Assembly: GCF_900143025.1 (NCBI RefSeq)
Contig: NZ_FRCT01000006.1
Span: 1 to 64,000 of the forward strand
Reading direction: 5' to 3'
Length of the DNA stretch: 64,000 nucleotides
From: Ruminococcus flavefaciens
GTDB taxonomy: Bacteria; Bacillota; Clostridia; Oscillospirales; Ruminococcaceae
Both the position numbers and the translations under genes were made by a program. Below are positions 1 to 7,650 of the stretch, piece after piece. The notes below the pieces were generated by a model. It saw only the letters and a list, made by a program, of their open reading frames with translations, was not told the origin of the DNA and searched no databases. The number at the start of each line of letters is the position of its first letter. The stretch's first letter is position 1.

Positions 1-26
1 AACTGAAAGTTTTAGGGAGAGAGTTT

Positions 27-59
27 GAGAGAAGCCCCTTTTTCAAAAGGGGTTCTCTC
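27..59. terminator. Hairpin, possible terminator of an upstream gene
   Basis: Inverted repeat GAGAGAAGCCCC / GGGGTTCTCTC with one bulged base around a T/A-rich loop. No T-run follows the right arm, so it could equally be a dispersed repeat. No gene precedes it in the window. Confidence 0.4.
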
Positions 60-172
60 AATAAATACTACAAAACTGCTATATGGGTATCGAGGTTATG
101 AGGGCTTTTTCCATGTTAACCTATATTTCGTCAATATTCCCGATATGTAATCTTATGTAACAGTTTTTTTAC

Positions 173-201
173 TTGACATATATTTCCTTTTGACTTATAA
201 T
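173..201 (+). promoter_or_regulatory. Sigma-A promoter of the zinc-ribbon membrane protein
   Basis: TTGACA (173-178) and TATAAT (196-201) are both exact consensus hexamers with a 17-base spacer, about 50 bases before the start codon at 251. Confidence 0.85.
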
Positions 202-250
202 GATAACAGTATTACTTTTACCCTTAAAACTATACTACAGGAGGGATATT

Positions 251-1813
251 ATGATCTGTAAAAAATGCGGAAGCGAGCTTCCCGAGGACGCTCTGTTCTG
301 TACGGAGTGCGGAGCATCGCTTAAAGAAGAAGAAAACAACGACACCAACACCGAGAAAAACGAAATGACCATAGAGAATGAAGCTGTAAACACTGAGTCT
401 GCCCAGACAGATAACGAAGCAACTTCCATTCTCCCACACCTTGAAAAAGTAATTGCCGACAATGAGGAGACTCTCAGTCTCACACAGGAGCAGGTGCAGA
501 TGCTCAATGACGAGCCAACAGAGATACTCAGCACTACCGAAAAGATCGAGATACCTGAGCCGTCACCAATTCCCGAGCCTTCGCCAATACCGCCTGTTGA
601 GACAAGCTTTGAAAAGCCTGCTGACTTCCCGAAGCAGGAAGCTCCTGCACCTGAGGTGAACAGCTCCGAGAGCTTCAACGACAACAGCAATACGATAAAA
701 ATACCTGTACAGCCTGAGCCTGTAAATACAGACGCTAACACAGGCGAGCACAAGTACAGCATAAATGATACGCCTCAGCCGCCTGTGAACGATGTTCCGC
801 AGCCACAGTATCAGCCTCAGCAGCCTGCTGCCGAGCCTGTACCTGCACCAATGCCTGTGCAGGAGGAACAGCCAAAGGTTCGCAAGAAGGTGGGCGGCGG
901 ACGTATTTTCGGAGCTTCTATAGTTTCTATATTTACGGTACTGTTCCTGCTGATATGCAGCCTGCTGGTAGCTGTAAAGTTAGGTGCTAACGGCAATGTC
1001 ATAAGAAAGAGAGCTGCTAAGCTTGACGGCGAGACAGTACTTTCTGCTCAGTATGACGGCAAGGAGCTTTCAAGAGCTTTCTATAACTCAATGGGATTCA
1101 GGACAGCAACAAGAGGCAACGCCGATGAGGCAGGCTTCAAGAGATATATGCTCAATACCGATTTCCGCGAGTATATGGGAAGAATTGCCGATGATTACCT
1201 CGATTTCATCATTGACGGCGAGGGCGGCGACCCTTCACTTACCTCCGAGGACTTCGTTAACGACTTCATCAAGGTGAACAAGGGAGCAGCAGTAAAGGAA
1301 TTCGATTACGACTTTACGGACGAGGATTACGAGCTTATCGCTAAGAACCTCGACAAGGACGATTTCACAGACTCTCTCAACATAAGAAAGTGGAACAGAA
1401 AATCGGGCTTCAGCATAGACAAGCTCAGCTATATCTTCTCATTCATAACAATAGGCACTATCGCTGCATTAGTTCTGCTTTTCCTCATCTGGATAGCTTC
1501 AATAGTTGACAGACGCGCAAAGCACGTTACAGGCTTCTTCGGATTTATCTTCACATTTACGGGAGCTCTCCTGACTCTTGGCGGACTTGCAATACTTATC
1601 GGTTCGGCAATCGGCTTCACATTCACTCATAAGGTAGGATATTACCTTGCAGAAAATCTGCTCCTGCCGTTCACTCTGCTTATCCTTATAATAGGTGTAG
1701 CACAGCTGCTTATAGGCTTTATTTTCAGAAAGACCTATCTGGGCATAAAGAGAAGAGCAAAGAAAGCCGCTGCCGCAGCAGCAGCCGAAAACGCAGCAAA
1801 TACTGCTAACTGA
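251..1813 (+). CDS. Zinc-ribbon multi-pass membrane protein
   Basis: A 520-residue protein of unknown role. It opens with a zinc ribbon (Cys3, Cys6, Cys17, Cys20), followed by a ~190-residue acidic then Pro/Gln-rich linker, one membrane helix at about 218-243, an exported ~140-residue domain (about 250-385), and three more helices (about 391-418, 427-456, 469-492). It ends in a basic, Ala-rich tail. The start at 251 is chosen because GGAGG lies just upstream and the zinc ribbon begins there; an upstream in-frame start lies inside the -10 box. It is monocistronic, with its own promoter and terminator. Zinc-ribbon plus membrane-anchor architecture is common in Firmicutes. The pseudokinase at 38360-40363 has a similar arrangement, so a membrane-associated sensing role is only a guess. 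Confidence 0.85.
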   Translation: MICKKCGSELPEDALFCTECGASLKEEENNDTNTEKNEMTIENEAVNTESAQTDNEATSILPHLEKVIADNEETLSLTQEQVQMLNDEPTEILSTTEKIEIPEPSPIPEPSPIPPVETSFEKPADFPKQEAPAPEVNSSESFNDNSNTIKIPVQPEPVNTDANTGEHKYSINDTPQPPVNDVPQPQYQPQQPAAEPVPAPMPVQEEQPKVRKKVGGGRIFGASIVSIFTVLFLLICSLLVAVKLGANGNVIRKRAAKLDGETVLSAQYDGKELSRAFYNSMGFRTATRGNADEAGFKRYMLNTDFREYMGRIADDYLDFIIDGEGGDPSLTSEDFVNDFIKVNKGAAVKEFDYDFTDEDYELIAKNLDKDDFTDSLNIRKWNRKSGFSIDKLSYIFSFITIGTIAALVLLFLIWIASIVDRRAKHVTGFFGFIFTFTGALLTLGGLAILIGSAIGFTFTHKVGYYLAENLLLPFTLLILIIGVAQLLIGFIFRKTYLGIKRRAKKAAAAAAAENAANTAN

Positions 1814-1820
1814 AAATGTC

Positions 1821-1856
1821 AACAGGCGGATATGACAAAGTATCCGCCTGTTTTTT
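1821..1856 (+). terminator. Intrinsic terminator
   Basis: Perfect 12-base arms AACAGGCGGATA / TATCCGCCTGTT around an 8-base loop, followed by a T-run, directly after the zinc-ribbon gene. Confidence 0.9.
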
Positions 1857-1882
1857 GTATATATTTACATGGGAGTCAGCCA

Positions 1883-1911
1883 TTGACAGAAACGCCTGTA
1901 TATGGTAAAAT
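1883..1911 (+). promoter_or_regulatory. Extended -10 promoter for a leader RNA
   Basis: TTGACA (1883-1888), 17-base spacer, TAAAAT (1906-1911) preceded by TGg, an extended -10. Transcription from about 1918 would give a ~180-base leader before the gene at 2098. Confidence 0.75.
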
Positions 1912-2025
1912 ATGTTTATCTTAGACTGGGGGGTATAAGATAATGACAGCGGAAAGATATTTAGTTAATATATATATAAGTAAAATAACTAATTATGCCT
2001 TGTCAAAAATTTCATACTGTAAACC

Positions 2026-2071
2026 AGCGTATCACGCAGGATAACTATGTCCTGTGAGATGCGCTTTTTTT
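2026..2071 (+). terminator. Intrinsic terminator inside the 5' leader (attenuator or sRNA end)
   Basis: Arms AGCGTATC (2026-2033) and GATGCGCT (2058-2065) pair over eight positions with one G-T wobble. An inner CAGGA/TCCTG stem sits across a 3x3 internal loop, and seven T follow. The hairpin lies between the promoter at 1883-1911 and the AGGAGG at about 2083-2088, so read-through is needed to express the secreted protein. Upstream, TTAGTTA and TAACTAA (about 1950-2000) can form another stem. No known riboswitch class was recognised. Confidence 0.65.
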
Positions 2072-2097
2072 ATTTAAAAATAAGGAGGATATGTATT

Positions 2098-3141
2098 ATG
2101 AAACACACATGGAAGAAAGCAGCGGTTTTCACACTGGCTCTGGCTCTTGTAGCGGGTGGATTACCTGCAAACGTAGGAGGCGGAGGACTTTTCGGAGGAA
2201 CGGCGATCGTGGCGAATGCGGTAGAAACTTCAGAAACGGTCACATTCTCCGAATTGGGCTATGACAATCAGGAGACAGTGGAATCTGTCGAAGCTCAGAA
2301 CTGCACGATTACTTTTTCACGAGGTACGAACAGTAATCCTCCCAAATACTATAATACCGGCAGTGCGATCCGTGTTTATGGCGGGAATACCGTGACGATC
2401 TCGTCTACAAAGGATATTTCGGAGATTCGGCTTTCTTTTGGCTTAAGCGATGGTACGAATGATATCACAGTTGATACCGGTGAGTATGATTCCGGAGAAG
2501 CAACATGGACCGGAAATGCCAAAAGCGTTGAATTTACAGTTGGCGGAACAAAAGGTCATAGAAAAATTGCGTCTGTTACTGTAGTTTATAATGAGGCAGC
2601 GACTGTTTCAAAAACCAACATTTCAACCGCAACCGTTACTTTAGCCGCAGACAATTCAGTTTCTTCTATCACTGTCGGCGAAAATAATATAACAGACCTT
2701 TCGGGCTTTGATATCACATACGGTACTGACGATTCACATACAGCAGCAACACCTCCCACTGCCGCAGGCAAGTATTATGCCTATGTTACTCCTAATAGCA
2801 CAAATACAGACTATGAGGGCACGGCTAAGAGTGCACAGTTTATCGTAAACGGTACGCTTGCCGACGGCAAATACGAGCAGTACGCAACAAAAGACGGAAA
2901 AAACTATACAAGATTTGTATTTGTGAAGCCAAAATCTGAGATAGCAGGCAAGAACAAGGGCGTTTTCAGCGCAACTCTCGGCGAAACTACTAAGACCTTT
3001 GACACAACTACATATTATACAGGTGTAACCTCAAACGGTATTCACTATACCGTCGCAGACGAGGACAGCGTTATGTTCGTTGTTACAGTTTCGAGCACCG
3101 GTTCGCTTGACGGGCTTACCTGCGAGCTTGATTTTGAATAA
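2098..3141 (+). CDS. Secreted beta-rich protein of unknown function
   Basis: A 347-residue exported protein. The start at 2098 follows AGGAGG and gives a classical signal peptide (KK near the N-terminus, hydrophobic core, Gly-rich stretch, ANA cleavage-like site near residue 40). An earlier in-frame start at 2047 lies inside the leader hairpin and is rejected. Residues about 45-160 resemble a beta-sandwich domain met in secreted bacterial surface proteins and nucleases (a VTFSELGY start, a PKYYNTGSAIRVYGGNT core and a GGTKGHRKIASVTVVY end); this is recalled similarity. Residues about 165-250 look Ig-like, and the last ~85 residues form another beta-rich domain. No catalytic motif is visible. 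Only 14 bases separate it from the broken small-peptide gene, so the two probably shared a transcript. Confidence 0.8.
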   Translation: MKHTWKKAAVFTLALALVAGGLPANVGGGGLFGGTAIVANAVETSETVTFSELGYDNQETVESVEAQNCTITFSRGTNSNPPKYYNTGSAIRVYGGNTVTISSTKDISEIRLSFGLSDGTNDITVDTGEYDSGEATWTGNAKSVEFTVGGTKGHRKIASVTVVYNEAATVSKTNISTATVTLAADNSVSSITVGENNITDLSGFDITYGTDDSHTAATPPTAAGKYYAYVTPNSTNTDYEGTAKSAQFIVNGTLADGKYEQYATKDGKNYTRFVFVKPKSEIAGKNKGVFSATLGETTKTFDTTTYYTGVTSNGIHYTVADEDSVMFVVTVSSTGSLDGLTCELDFE

Positions 3142-3155
3142 TGGAGGATAAAATA

Positions 3156-3282
3156 ATGGAAAAATACATAGCTCCCCGAACTGGAGATGATCGAATTTGA
3201 CGCAGAGGACGTTATCACGACCTCACTTACAAGCGGCGGCGATGCTTCCGATTTCGGCGGAAACGGCGATATACAATTCTAA
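3156..3282 (+). pseudogene. Frameshifted small peptide gene (DVITTS-type)
   Basis: ATG at 3156 follows GGAGGA with good spacing, but the frame stops after 14 codons. Removing one C from the CCCC run at 3174-3177 gives a continuous 41-residue product starting MEKYIAPELEMIEFD and containing DVITTS, ending in a Gly/Asp-rich tail at the TAA at 3280-3282. Short proteins of the pattern YxxPELEhhxF..DVITTS are, from memory, common and uncharacterised in Ruminococcus and Lachnospiraceae. The strong ribosome binding site and the intact second frame suggest a very recent frameshift or a sequencing error in a homopolymer. It sits between the secreted protein and a terminator. Confidence 0.7.
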
Positions 3283-3291
3283 AAGAAAATG

Positions 3292-3316
3292 CGGCAGGTA
3301 AAACTGCCGTCTTTTT
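3292..3316 (+). terminator. Intrinsic terminator
   Basis: Arms CGGCAG / CTGCCG with a 6-base loop, then TCTTTTT. It closes the 2098-3282 transcript. Confidence 0.85.
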
Positions 3317-3363
3317 GTTATTTATAGCACAAAAAAACAATGAAAATTTGTATTAAACGATAG

Positions 3364-3392
3364 TTGATACTTAATGTGAAATATGCTATAAT
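3364..3392 (+). promoter_or_regulatory. Extended -10 promoter
   Basis: TTGATA (3364-3369), 17-base spacer, TATAAT (3387-3392) preceded by TGc. Located 33 bases before the start at 3426. Confidence 0.8.
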
Positions 3393-3425
3393 GATTTTTG
3401 AACGAATTATTAACGGAGGAATATT

Positions 3426-4187
3426 ATGAAAGCGGGTATCATTGACAGTCCTAACAAATTTGATTTCTGGAACTCTTCCATAGGTGAAACTATTGATTTT
3501 GTGGTCGCTGCTGATATAAGCGAGCTTTCCGAGTGCGATGTTCTGCTGGTTTCGGAGGAATACTGCGGCGGTGCTATCGGCACGGTCATGGAAAATATCC
3601 GCGCGTCCGAAAAGCTTGGCAGGATACCTGCGGCTGCTGTGACCTATGAGCGCAGCTGCGAGGATCAGGAGATACTCTTCGGGCTGGGATTTGACGATAT
3701 AATACTCCTTCCTGCCTGCCCTCAGCTTTTGCAGCGCAGGGTGTTCTCTCTTGCGAAAATGGCTTCGTCTTGCAGTTCCGACAGAATGATAACCCTTGAC
3801 AGCCTTATGAGAATGAAGGACGGCGACTGCGGAGCTTACTACGTATGCACAGACGATTTCGAGAATATATACAGATTTGTGCTGAGGATACTGGAGCGCA
3901 CTAAAAGGAGTGCGCAGGTGCTTGTGCTCACCCTCGAGGACAGCAGGAACTGTGATGCGCTTGCTTGCAGGAGCGAGATAGGCACTCTTTCCCATGCGGT
4001 CAAGCTTTGTCTCAGACGCGGCGATATGGCGACAGTCTGCGGCGATAACCGTATGCTGGTGCTGCTCATAGGAGCTGACGACGAGGGCGGACACCTTGTT
4101 GCAAACCGTATAGTCAGCAGCTTTTACAGCGAGTGCGATGACTCAGACCTGGAGCTTACATACGATATCCGCGCAGTAAGAACGTGA
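3426..4187 (+). CDS. Degenerate receiver / GGDEF-like two-domain protein
   Basis: A 253-residue cytoplasmic protein with no signal peptide or membrane helix. The N-terminal ~115 residues have the alternating strand/helix pattern of a response-regulator receiver (CDVLLVSEEY, AAAVTYE, FDDIILLP) but no clear acidic phospho-acceptor set. Residues about 130-245 follow the layout of a diguanylate cyclase (L..A..LCLRRGDM......CGDNRMLVLL), with CGDNR where GGDEF would be, so cyclase activity is unlikely. The start at 3426 follows GGAGG. It has its own promoter and terminator. A regulatory, possibly nucleotide-sensing role is inference; the domain assignments rest on pattern reading only. Confidence 0.7.
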   Translation: MKAGIIDSPNKFDFWNSSIGETIDFVVAADISELSECDVLLVSEEYCGGAIGTVMENIRASEKLGRIPAAAVTYERSCEDQEILFGLGFDDIILLPACPQLLQRRVFSLAKMASSCSSDRMITLDSLMRMKDGDCGAYYVCTDDFENIYRFVLRILERTKRSAQVLVLTLEDSRNCDALACRSEIGTLSHAVKLCLRRGDMATVCGDNRMLVLLIGADDEGGHLVANRIVSSFYSECDDSDLELTYDIRAVRT

Positions 4188-4302
4188 TATTACCTATGTG
4201 TGGAATGCTGATAGCGACGTTCCATGTGAATTATTCTTGCGCAGAATAGTTAAATTGTAAGGGCTGACGCCCACATCAGCACGTATTGGTTTTATGCAGA
4301 AT

Positions 4303-4330
4303 AAAGGCTTCCTTGATCGGAAGCTTTTCT
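4303..4330 (+). terminator. Intrinsic terminator
   Basis: AAAGGCTTCC / GGAAGCTTTT arms around TTGATC, ending in a T-rich stretch. A short GGGCTGACGCCC-type repeat piece lies just upstream at about 4260-4281. Confidence 0.75.
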
Positions 4331-4346
4331 TATGCTGATATTATGC

Positions 4347-4375
4347 TTGATATTTTTGAACCGTTGCTGTATAAT
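4347..4375 (+). promoter_or_regulatory. Sigma-A promoter of the lipoprotein pair
   Basis: TTGATA (4347-4352), 17-base spacer, TATAAT (4370-4375), 41 bases before the start at 4417. Confidence 0.8.
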
Positions 4376-4416
4376 GTAATATAGAACCATTCTGAACGGA
4401 AGTCAGGAGGAGTGTT

Positions 4417-5049
4417 ATGAAAAAAATAAAGATATTTGCGGTATTGTCAGCGGCAGTTCTGTCTGCTTCATTTTTAGTAGGCTGCGGCGACAATAACAGC
4501 GACAGCTACAAGAAAAGTCCTAATGCCTCGGTAGTGACGACAGAAAAGGTCGTCACTGAGCAGACTACAAAAGCTCCCGAGACTACTACAACTACCGTAA
4601 AAAAGACCAAAAAGGACAAAACTACATCTACAACGGCTGAAAAGACCGAAAATGTAACTTCAAGGAATAAAAAGAAGGATAAGTCCGACAAAAAGACCCC
4701 ATCTGCCGAGACTGAGAACGCAACTATCGAAACAGAGTCCGTATTTCAGGGCGATGACGGTACATACGTTGAGTACCATTTCCGCAGTGCGAAGCTCCTG
4801 AACCAGCATTTCGAGAAGCACGGCGCAGAGTTTGACGGTGATTTTAACTACGAGACCGCAAAGGACTACGAAAAAGGCGCAAGCGACGTTATCAATAACT
4901 CCGAGGCTCTCCACAAGACCGAAGCCGAGGACGGTGACGGCGTTTACTATATCGAAGCTACAAATGAATTTGTTATCCTTTCCACAGACGGATATATAAG
5001 AACATATTTCCGTCCAAACGGCGGGATAGATTACTATAACAGACAATAA
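4417..5049 (+). CDS. Lipoprotein with Thr/Lys-rich linker and toxin-nuclease-like C-terminal domain
   Basis: A 210-residue lipoprotein. The signal peptide ends in a lipobox LVGC with Cys23 as the lipidation site. A Thr/Lys/Glu-rich spacer of ~85 residues follows, then a compact domain of ~95 residues. That domain has an HFEKHGAEF segment, a Tyr/Ala helix (ETAKDYEKGAS), a TNEFVILSTDGYIRTYF strand pair and a C-terminal YYNRQ. This layout recalls C-terminal nuclease domains of the BECR fold (barnase/EndoU/colicin-like) in polymorphic toxins and phage proteins, but the assignment is from pattern memory and no immunity gene is visible. The start at 4417 follows AGGAGG. It is probably cotranscribed with the next lipoprotein, 19 bases downstream. 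Confidence 0.75.
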   Translation: MKKIKIFAVLSAAVLSASFLVGCGDNNSDSYKKSPNASVVTTEKVVTEQTTKAPETTTTTVKKTKKDKTTSTTAEKTENVTSRNKKKDKSDKKTPSAETENATIETESVFQGDDGTYVEYHFRSAKLLNQHFEKHGAEFDGDFNYETAKDYEKGASDVINNSEALHKTEAEDGDGVYYIEATNEFVILSTDGYIRTYFRPNGGIDYYNRQ

Positions 5050-5068
5050 TTGAAGGGAGCGGCTTGAA

Positions 5069-5758
5069 ATGAAAAAAGCGGCCATAGCAGCTTTTTCGAT
5101 AATTATGGCAGGAATGATGTTTGGGTGCTCGGGAAAGAGCTCCAAAAGCAGGAGAGCCGATGCAAAGGAAAGACCTACATCATGGTCTGTGGAGCAGCGC
5201 AGCCTTGAGGATATAACTCCCCGTGACGGCGAAACACAGGTGTTTATCAAGCGTGACGAGGAGGACGAGGATATCATATACCTGATACAGGGTACTCTCA
5301 GTCCCGACCCCGTAAACAATGAAGAGGACGCTCTTGACGTTATAGCTTCATATTCCGAGGTCATGGGCTTTGATGATGTATATTCCGAGCTCCGTTTGCG
5401 CGACACTTTGACATATGACCGTGAGATAGACTATATTTTTGACCAGTATTGCGATAATATGAGGGCAGGCAAGGTAGAGCTTACTGTAAACATTTTAAAC
5501 GGCAATAAGGCAGAGGTGCTCAAAAACGATTATATGGATCTCTGGGGCTTCAGCACAAAGCCGAAGGTAAGCGAGGCAGAGGCAATAAAGTGCGCAGAGG
5601 CAAAATACACTGTCAAAAAGGGCACAAAGGCTGAGCTTAAAATATTTGAGGGACCAAAGCTTGTTTGGGAAGTTCCCGTTGCTCATACCTATGTTACCGA
5701 TGTTTATGTAGACGCAAATAACGGCGACATCGTGCATGAATGTGAGATAGTATACTGA
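5069..5758 (+). CDS. PepSY/FTP-like lipoprotein
   Basis: A 229-residue lipoprotein with signal peptide and lipobox MFGC (Cys20). The C-terminal ~65 residues match the PepSY pattern: a helix SEAEAIKCAEAKY, a central KLVWEVPV strand and a terminal TDVYVDANNGDIV, where PepSY domains typically end in a vDA.tGeIv motif. The middle (about 60-150) may be a second, FTP-like propeptide domain as in thermolysin-family prosequences. No protease domain is attached, so it would act as a free-standing inhibitor or folding domain at the cell surface. It follows the preceding lipoprotein with its own AAGGGAG site. Function is inferred from family knowledge. Confidence 0.75.
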   Translation: MKKAAIAAFSIIMAGMMFGCSGKSSKSRRADAKERPTSWSVEQRSLEDITPRDGETQVFIKRDEEDEDIIYLIQGTLSPDPVNNEEDALDVIASYSEVMGFDDVYSELRLRDTLTYDREIDYIFDQYCDNMRAGKVELTVNILNGNKAEVLKNDYMDLWGFSTKPKVSEAEAIKCAEAKYTVKKGTKAELKIFEGPKLVWEVPVAHTYVTDVYVDANNGDIVHECEIVY

Positions 5759-5768
5759 TATATAAAGA

Positions 5769-5805
5769 AAAAGGGGATACATTCCTTGCGGAACATATCC
5801 CTTTT
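5769..5805. terminator. Bidirectional intrinsic terminator
   Basis: A long hairpin (AAAAGGGGATA...ATTCC / GGAAC...ATATCCCTTTT) with an A-run on the left and a T-run on the right. It serves both the lipoprotein pair and the convergent Crh-like gene. Confidence 0.8.
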
Positions 5806-5826
5806 GCTTTGTTATTGGTTTTTATC

Positions 5827-6057
5827 TTACTTAACAATAAACTTGTCGATCTCTTTAAGGAACTTGTCAGCATCATCTGTGTGCGCATTAAGCTGGATTG
5901 GCTTTGAGAGGTCGAGGCTGAAGATACCCATGATAGACTTAGCGTCTATAGCGTATCTACCGGAAACGAGGTCAATATCGAAATCATACTTCATAACGAT
6001 ATTAACGAATTCCTTTACGTCGTTGATTGCCTGAAGATTAACAGTTGTTTTAGTCAT
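5827..6057 (-). CDS. HPr-like protein lacking the catalytic histidine (Crh-like)
   Basis: A 76-residue protein of the PTS HPr family and of typical length. The AKSIMGIFSLDL segment matches the regulatory Ser46 region of Firmicute HPr (KSIMGVMSLG), with Ser41 as the equivalent serine. The N-terminal phospho-histidine segment (GIHARPA in HPr) is replaced: when the KYD that follows is aligned, Ala stands in the His15 position. Such a protein could be phosphorylated by HPr kinase but could not carry phosphate for sugar uptake, as known for Bacillus Crh, so a role in carbon catabolite regulation is inferred. The start at 6057 follows AGGAGG; the longer frame to 6204 runs through the promoter and is rejected. 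It is monocistronic. Confidence 0.85.
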   Translation of the reverse strand: MTKTTVNLQAINDVKEFVNIVMKYDFDIDLVSGRYAIDAKSIMGIFSLDLSKPIQLNAHTDDADKFLKEIDKFIVK

Positions 6058-6142
6058 ACTATACCTCCTGTTTTCAGATGTCTGGGTTTGTGATTTTTTC
6101 TTGTTTATTTCTTTTTCTGCGGCTTTTCCCTTCCGCAAATAT

Positions 6143-6171
6143 ATAATAGCACTAAAAAACGGCGGTGTCAA
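6143..6171 (-). promoter_or_regulatory. Sigma-A promoter of the Crh-like gene
   Basis: On the minus strand TTGACA (6171-6166), 17-base spacer, TATTAT (6148-6143), about 85 bases before the start at 6057. Confidence 0.8.
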
Positions 6172-6335
6172 GCCATTTTCTGAATTTTCGTCATAATGGT
6201 GCAATAGATTGACACGGAAATAGCAATTTTTATTGATAGCAGATAACTATTAACAGTGCATAAAAACGCAAAGTAATAATTGTGCAAACTATACACACAG
6301 CAGAATGTGCGTTTTTTATTAACTATGGGTGAGAT

Positions 6336-7646
6336 ATGTATAAAGTATATTTTATAACTTTTGGCTGCAAGGTCAATCACTACGAGACCGAATGTATGAA
6401 GTCGCTTTTTCGTGAAGCTGACTTTGAAATAATTGAAGCTCCCGATAATGCAGACGCAGTTGTTATAAACTCCTGTACTGTCACTTCATCGGGTGACAGT
6501 CGTGCGCTGACAGCTCTGAGAAAGACAAGGGCTGCACTTCCCGATGCGGTCATAGCTCTTACGGGCTGCTATCCGCAGGCAAACAGGGAGGAAGCCGAGA
6601 AGCTCTCCGAGGCGGATATAATCGCAGGAACTAAGTTCCGAAGCCATATTGTGGGCATGGTGAAAAGCTGTCTCGAAACGCGCTCACATATTGTAAATAT
6701 AGAGGATTACGGCTCGGACGATGTGTTCGAGCCCCTTAAATGCACTCGTTTCGACAATAATACAAGGGCTTTCGTGAAGATACAGGACGGCTGCAACCAG
6801 TTCTGCTCATACTGTATGATACCATACGCGAGGGGGCGCTGCCGCTCAAAATCTCCCGATATACTGCGTGATGAAGTGAGAGCTATTGCGGAAAGCGGCA
6901 AGAAGGAGATAGTCCTTTCGGGTATAAACCTTGCCTTTTACGGTAGGGAATGGGGACTTGACCTTGCTGATGCGGCGGAGATATGCGCTGCCGAAAAGGG
7001 CATAGAGCGCATAAGACTGGGCTCTTTGGAGCCTGAGATGATGTCGGAGGAGCTGCTCCTGCGCCTGAAGGCTCTGCCCCAGTTCTGTCCGCAGTTCCAT
7101 TTGTCACTGCAAAGCGGCTGCGAGAGGACTCTCAAAGCCATGAACCGCAAGTATACTGCCGCGGAGTACCTTGCTCTTACTGAGCGTATCCGCAGTATTT
7201 TCCCCGACTGCTCCTTTACCACGGACGTAATGGTGGGATTTCCGCAGGAGACGGACCAAGACCACACAGAGTCGGTGGAGTTCATACGGAAAATAGGCTT
7301 TGCAAAGGTACACGTATTCCGTTATTCGCGGAGAAAGGGCACAAGAGCTGACAAAATGAGCGGACAGGTGCCCGAAAGCGTCAAGACTTTGCGCTGGCAG
7401 GAAATGACTGCCGCAGCCGAGGAAACGAGGGAAAAATATCTCAGCTCACTGGTAGGCAAAACAGTGCCTGTGCTGTTCGAGCGTGAAAATTCTACAGAAT
7501 TTCACCGCGGATATGCACCTGATTATACACAAATAAAGATTTCTCGAAAAAATCCCGAAAAAAGTTTGCGTAATCAGATAATTAGTGTTATAATAGAAGA
7601 GTATGGTCACGACTGCTGCATTGGCAGTCCCATTGATGAACTTTAA
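6336..7646 (+). CDS. mtaB: tRNA t6A37 methylthiotransferase MtaB
   Basis: A 436-residue radical-SAM enzyme that adds a methylthio group to C2 of N6-threonylcarbamoyladenosine at tRNA position 37. The N-terminal domain has three cluster cysteines (FGCKVN with Cys11, NSCTVT, TGCYPQ). The radical SAM cysteines lie in GCNQFCSYCMIPYARG, and a C-terminal TRAM-like segment (about 375-430) follows. FGCKVN and the short insertion pattern point to MtaB rather than MiaB or RimO. The start at 6336 has only a weak GGTGAG site. It is divergent from the Crh-like gene and upstream of purL. Confidence 0.9.
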   Translation: MYKVYFITFGCKVNHYETECMKSLFREADFEIIEAPDNADAVVINSCTVTSSGDSRALTALRKTRAALPDAVIALTGCYPQANREEAEKLSEADIIAGTKFRSHIVGMVKSCLETRSHIVNIEDYGSDDVFEPLKCTRFDNNTRAFVKIQDGCNQFCSYCMIPYARGRCRSKSPDILRDEVRAIAESGKKEIVLSGINLAFYGREWGLDLADAAEICAAEKGIERIRLGSLEPEMMSEELLLRLKALPQFCPQFHLSLQSGCERTLKAMNRKYTAAEYLALTERIRSIFPDCSFTTDVMVGFPQETDQDHTESVEFIRKIGFAKVHVFRYSRRKGTRADKMSGQVPESVKTLRWQEMTAAAEETREKYLSSLVGKTVPVLFERENSTEFHRGYAPDYTQIKISRKNPEKSLRNQIISVIIEEYGHDCCIGSPIDEL

Positions 7647-7650
7647 ATAA

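Noticed and set aside
3318..4094. 258-codon minus-strand open frame
   Set aside because: Overlaps the 3426-4187 gene almost entirely, crosses that gene's promoter, and lacks a ribosome site and recognisable protein features.
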